DNA from: Comamonas sp.
GTDB lineage: Bacteria > Pseudomonadota > Gammaproteobacteria > Burkholderiales > Burkholderiaceae_C
Length of the DNA stretch: 64,000 bases
Assembly: GCA_031277805.1 (NCBI GenBank)
Contig: JAITLR010000013.1
Span: forward strand, 1-64,000
Direction of reading: 5' to 3'
Part shown: positions 61,514 to 64,000 of the stretch, one piece after another
How positions within the stretch are numbered: position 1 is the first letter of the stretch
How the letters are laid out: the number at the start of each line of letters is the position of its first letter
Position numbers and translations under genes: made by a program
Notes under the pieces: generated by a model
Seen by the model: the letters and a program-made list of their open reading frames with translations, nothing else
The model's database searches: none
Told to the model about the DNA's origin: nothing

Positions 61514-62518
61514 ATGACGGATACCACCGATCAAAACTGGGACGAGTCGGCCGAGGATGCCATTGGCGGCCCCGAGGTCGAGCAGCGCGAGCTGAACGTC
61601 ACAGCCGAGTTCCATGGCCAGCGCGCAGACAAGGTGCTGGCACAAGGGGTTTCCGAATTCTCGCGCAGCTATCTGCAGCAGTTGCTGGCCGATGGCGCGG
61701 TAACGCTCAACGGCAAGCGGCTGCTCAAGCCTTCGGCCAAGGTGGCGGTGGGCGATCTGCTGCGCGTGGAAATGCGGCCCACCCAGCAGTCCATGGCCTT
61801 CCAGCCCGAAGTCATGGATCTGCAGGTGGTCTACGAGGACGACGATCTGCTGGTCATCAACAAGCCTGCAGGTCTGGTGGTGCATCCTGCGCCTGGAAAC
61901 TGGACGGGTACGCTGCTCAACGGCCTGCTGGCGCGTGACGAAAAAGCGCGTCAGGTGCCGCGGGCCGGTATCGTTCACCGCCTTGACAAGGACACCAGTG
62001 GTCTGATGGTGGTGGCGCGCAATCGCAGCACCATGGATGCGTTGATCAAGATGATTGCGGCGCGCGATGTGAGTCGCCAGTACTTGGCCATTGCCCACAA
62101 GGACTGGGGTGCGCGCAAGCACCGCGAAGTCAATGCGCCCATTGGCCGTGACCCGCGCAACCGCCTGCGCATGGCAGTGGTGGACCTGAATCTGCACCCC
62201 GGCAAGCAGGCGCGTACCGACTTCGACTGGTTGGCTGGTGACGCTTCGCATACGCTGGTGCGCTGTACGCTGCACACGGGGCGTACGCACCAGATTCGCG
62301 TGCACATGGCATCGCTGGGCCATCCCTTGATCGCCGATGCGCTATATGGTGGTCATCCCGAGGGTGGGCTGGAGCGCCAGGCCCTGCATGCCTTCAGGCT
62401 GGCCTTTGAACATCCGGTGTCCCAAAAGCCGCTGGTGCTGTATGCGCAGCCACCGCAAGACATGGCCGCAGCACTGGATTTATGGGGTCTGCGTTACAAT
62501 CCCCCCGAAAGCCTCTGA
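61514..62518 (+). CDS. rluD: 23S rRNA pseudouridine synthase RluD-type
   Basis: 334 residues from MTDTTDQNW, the start just after the 61467-61495 hairpin; an in-frame ATG at 61436 overlaps nlpD. An S4 domain (about 35-95) precedes the RluA catalytic domain with HRLDKDTSGLMVVARNR (catalytic Asp) and TGRTHQIRVHMASLGHPLIA. RluD makes pseudouridines in helix 69 of 23S rRNA; assignment to RluD rather than RluC rests on S4 and the position with nlpD and scpB. Confidence 0.9.
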   Translation: MTDTTDQNWDESAEDAIGGPEVEQRELNVTAEFHGQRADKVLAQGVSEFSRSYLQQLLADGAVTLNGKRLLKPSAKVAVGDLLRVEMRPTQQSMAFQPEVMDLQVVYEDDDLLVINKPAGLVVHPAPGNWTGTLLNGLLARDEKARQVPRAGIVHRLDKDTSGLMVVARNRSTMDALIKMIAARDVSRQYLAIAHKDWGARKHREVNAPIGRDPRNRLRMAVVDLNLHPGKQARTDFDWLAGDASHTLVRCTLHTGRTHQIRVHMASLGHPLIADALYGGHPEGGLERQALHAFRLAFEHPVSQKPLVLYAQPPQDMAAALDLWGLRYNPPESL

Positions 62519-62617
62519 CCATCACTCGCATGGCATCTCTGGGGCGCTTCCTTCACTTCTTAGAATCAGGCGTCCCACTGCAATCGGTGCGACGGCCGCT
62601 CCCGAAACGCTGCGCCC

Positions 62618-63811
62618 ATGAATACGGTAGATGCCAAGCGGGTTCTTGAAACAGCATTGATTTGTGCTCCGCAGCCTGCAACCCTGCGGGAGCTGCGCTC
62701 ACTTTTTGATGATGTGCTGGGCTCGGACACGATCAAGGATTTGCTGCTGGACCTGCAAAAAGACTGGGCCCTCAAGGGCGTGGAACTGGTGCAGGTGGCT
62801 TCGGGCTGGCGCTTCCAGAGTCGGCCCGAGATGCGGGTGTATCTGGACAAGCTGCATCCCGAAAAGCCGCCCAAGTACACGCGCGCAACGCTGGAGACGC
62901 TGGCCATCATTGCCTACCGTCAACCGGTCACGCGTGGCGATATCGAGGATATTCGTGGCGTGACGGTGAACAGTCTGATCATCAAGCAGCTTGAAGATAG
63001 AGGCTGGATTGAGGTCATCGGCCATCGGGAAACCGTGGGCCGCCCGGCGCTGTTTGCCACCACACGCCAGTTTCTGGACGATCTGGGGTTGCAGTCGCTG
63101 GATCAGTTGCCCATGCTGGAAGAAACTCAGGCCCAGCAAAGCTTGTTCAAGGCGCTGGATGGAGAGGAAAGTGGCGAAGCTGCTGCACCGGAGACTGGAG
63201 CCGAGGATCCACTGTCACAGGATGGTGTCGATATCGCGGAGCAGGTCGCAGAGGAAACAGAAGGTGTGACAGAGCCTGAAGTGCAGGCCGAGGTCGATCA
63301 AGCAGAGGAAGGTGCGGGCCGCACAGAAACTGCCGAAGCTCGGCCAGAGTCTGGAGTGGAGTCAGTGGCTGCCGACGCGGCTGAGCCAGAGACTGGAATT
63401 CAGGAGTTGGAGCCAAACCCGGCTCAAACGCTGGTGGATGTTGCGCAAGCAGCTATGGAAATGGCAGAGCTTGAGCTGCCCGAATCGCAGCTTGAGTCCG
63501 TGACTGAACCTGTGGCCGAGCCTGAAGTGGAGAAGCCCACGGTCGGTGCTGCCAGCAAGCCCAAGGTGGCCAAGGCCGTCAAAGCGGTGAAGGCAGCAGA
63601 GCCTGTGCCCAAGCCGGTTGCCAAAAAGGCAGGGCGCGCAGAGTGGGTGGGCTTGAAGGCGTTTCTCGAAGATGACTACGGCGCCGATGACGACGAGACC
63701 GTGGAAGACAAGAACATTGCGCTGGCCGACGATGCATTGCACGGCGACTCAGCAAACGAGCGAATTGTGGAGGATGACGATGGCGTCATCCCCGAAGGAA
63801 AACCGGAATGA
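62618..63811 (+). CDS. scpB: Segregation and condensation protein B with acidic extension
   Basis: ScpB winged-helix subunit of the SMC condensin, 397 residues. Residues 1-175 carry the family fold ([57 protein letters not shown]). Residues about 180-397 are an acidic, low-complexity extension (Glu/Ala/Val with a Lys/Pro patch), about twice the usual ScpB length. The stop shares ATGA with rluB (63808-63811). Confidence 0.9.
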   Translation: MNTVDAKRVLETALICAPQPATLRELRSLFDDVLGSDTIKDLLLDLQKDWALKGVELVQVASGWRFQSRPEMRVYLDKLHPEKPPKYTRATLETLAIIAYRQPVTRGDIEDIRGVTVNSLIIKQLEDRGWIEVIGHRETVGRPALFATTRQFLDDLGLQSLDQLPMLEETQAQQSLFKALDGEESGEAAAPETGAEDPLSQDGVDIAEQVAEETEGVTEPEVQAEVDQAEEGAGRTETAEARPESGVESVAADAAEPETGIQELEPNPAQTLVDVAQAAMEMAELELPESQLESVTEPVAEPEVEKPTVGAASKPKVAKAVKAVKAAEPVPKPVAKKAGRAEWVGLKAFLEDDYGADDDETVEDKNIALADDALHGDSANERIVEDDDGVIPEGKPE

Positions 63812-64000
63812 ACAACGAGACATCGAATCAGATGCCAGAGCCTGCAGCCGCTTCCCCTGAAGCCGAGCCGGTCAAGAAGCCCCGCAAGCCGCGCGTGGTC
63901 AAGCCCAAGGATGGCGTTGAAGCCAAGAAGCCCGCAGCTGCGCGCAAGCGTGCCGGCGTCAAGAAGGACGGCGCTGCAGAAGCCAAGCCGGCCCGCAAGC
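63808..64000 (+). CDS. rluB: 23S rRNA pseudouridine synthase RluB, 3'-truncated by window edge
   Basis: The visible 64 residues begin [20 protein letters not shown] and continue as a Lys/Ala/Pro/Arg-rich disordered region ([20 protein letters not shown]). No catalytic domain is visible. The identity rests on the conserved scpB-rluB order and the usual basic N-terminal extension of RluB; the four-base overlap shows translational coupling. Confidence 0.6.
   Translation, partial: MNNETSNQMPEPAAASPEAEPVKKPRKPRVVKPKDGVEAKKPAAARKRAGVKKDGAAEAKPARK

Overview
The window looks like chromosomal DNA from a Comamonadaceae betaproteobacterium, most likely Comamonas. The basis is GC-rich coding sequence, a ribB gene fused to a decayed ribA domain, a gamma-type gshA in a betaproteobacterial setting, several chemoreceptors, and short intergenic palindromes of a kind I associate (from memory, not searched) with Comamonas, Delftia and Acidovorax. 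I saw no tRNA, rRNA, CRISPR array, transposase or prophage gene. About 63 protein genes fill the window, mostly core housekeeping with small accessory operons between them.

Layout. 1-3209: the end of a chemoreceptor that looks mosaic, a LysR regulator and a divergent TauE/SafE permease. 3396-8296 (minus): tolA, tolR, tolQ, ybgC, an aminotransferase and a DUF1963 gene, with no tolB or pal next to tolA. 8413-11208 (minus): nusB, ribH, a RibB with a degenerate RibA half, and a small ferredoxin. 11209-11937: an AT-rich gene-free stretch with DnaA-box-like 9-mers. 11938-18152 (plus): an SDR dehydrogenase, gshA, and an RpiR regulator / MFS transporter / racemase-like cluster whose racemase homologue lacks both catalytic cysteines. 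18320-23927: a second chemoreceptor, two tiny overlapping genes, the GTPase RbgA/YlqF and a PAS-GGDEF-EAL protein with a dead GGDEF half. 24058-29607: M20 amidohydrolase, DHH phosphoesterase, truC, rarD and meso-diaminopimelate dehydrogenase. 29709-34848: MFS exporter, a MoaF-like protein, two lipoproteins and an M23 peptidase.

35090-37889 holds a tightly coupled three-gene operon (metallo-beta-lactamase fold protein, FAD monooxygenase, DUF2783) whose first product has lost the second metal site. 37955-43607 carries a NUDIX hydrolase, a LuxR regulator, a PaiB-like protein, a Gln-rich DUF3300 lipoprotein, a previously unannotated 20-residue membrane ORF and a DUF945 protein. 44009-50596 carries glnS, a secreted Pro/Tyr/His-rich protein, aroQ, two hydrolases, arfB, an SMR transporter, map and a ParD-like gene coupled to map. 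50984-56731 carries ndh, a ClsC-like phospholipase D, a PhoD phosphatase and a quinone oxidoreductase. 56889-64000 carries a third chemoreceptor and surE-pcm-nlpD, followed by rluD, scpB and rluB in place of rpoS.

Genes within an operon are often joined by 1-8 base stop/start overlaps, implying translational coupling. Many transcription units end in clear intrinsic terminators. The strongest candidates for new biology are the MBL/FAD/DUF2783 operon, the RpiR/MFS/pseudo-racemase cluster, the 20-residue ORF, the mosaic chemoreceptor and the dispersed palindrome family. All functional statements are inferred from reading the sequence; nothing was searched.
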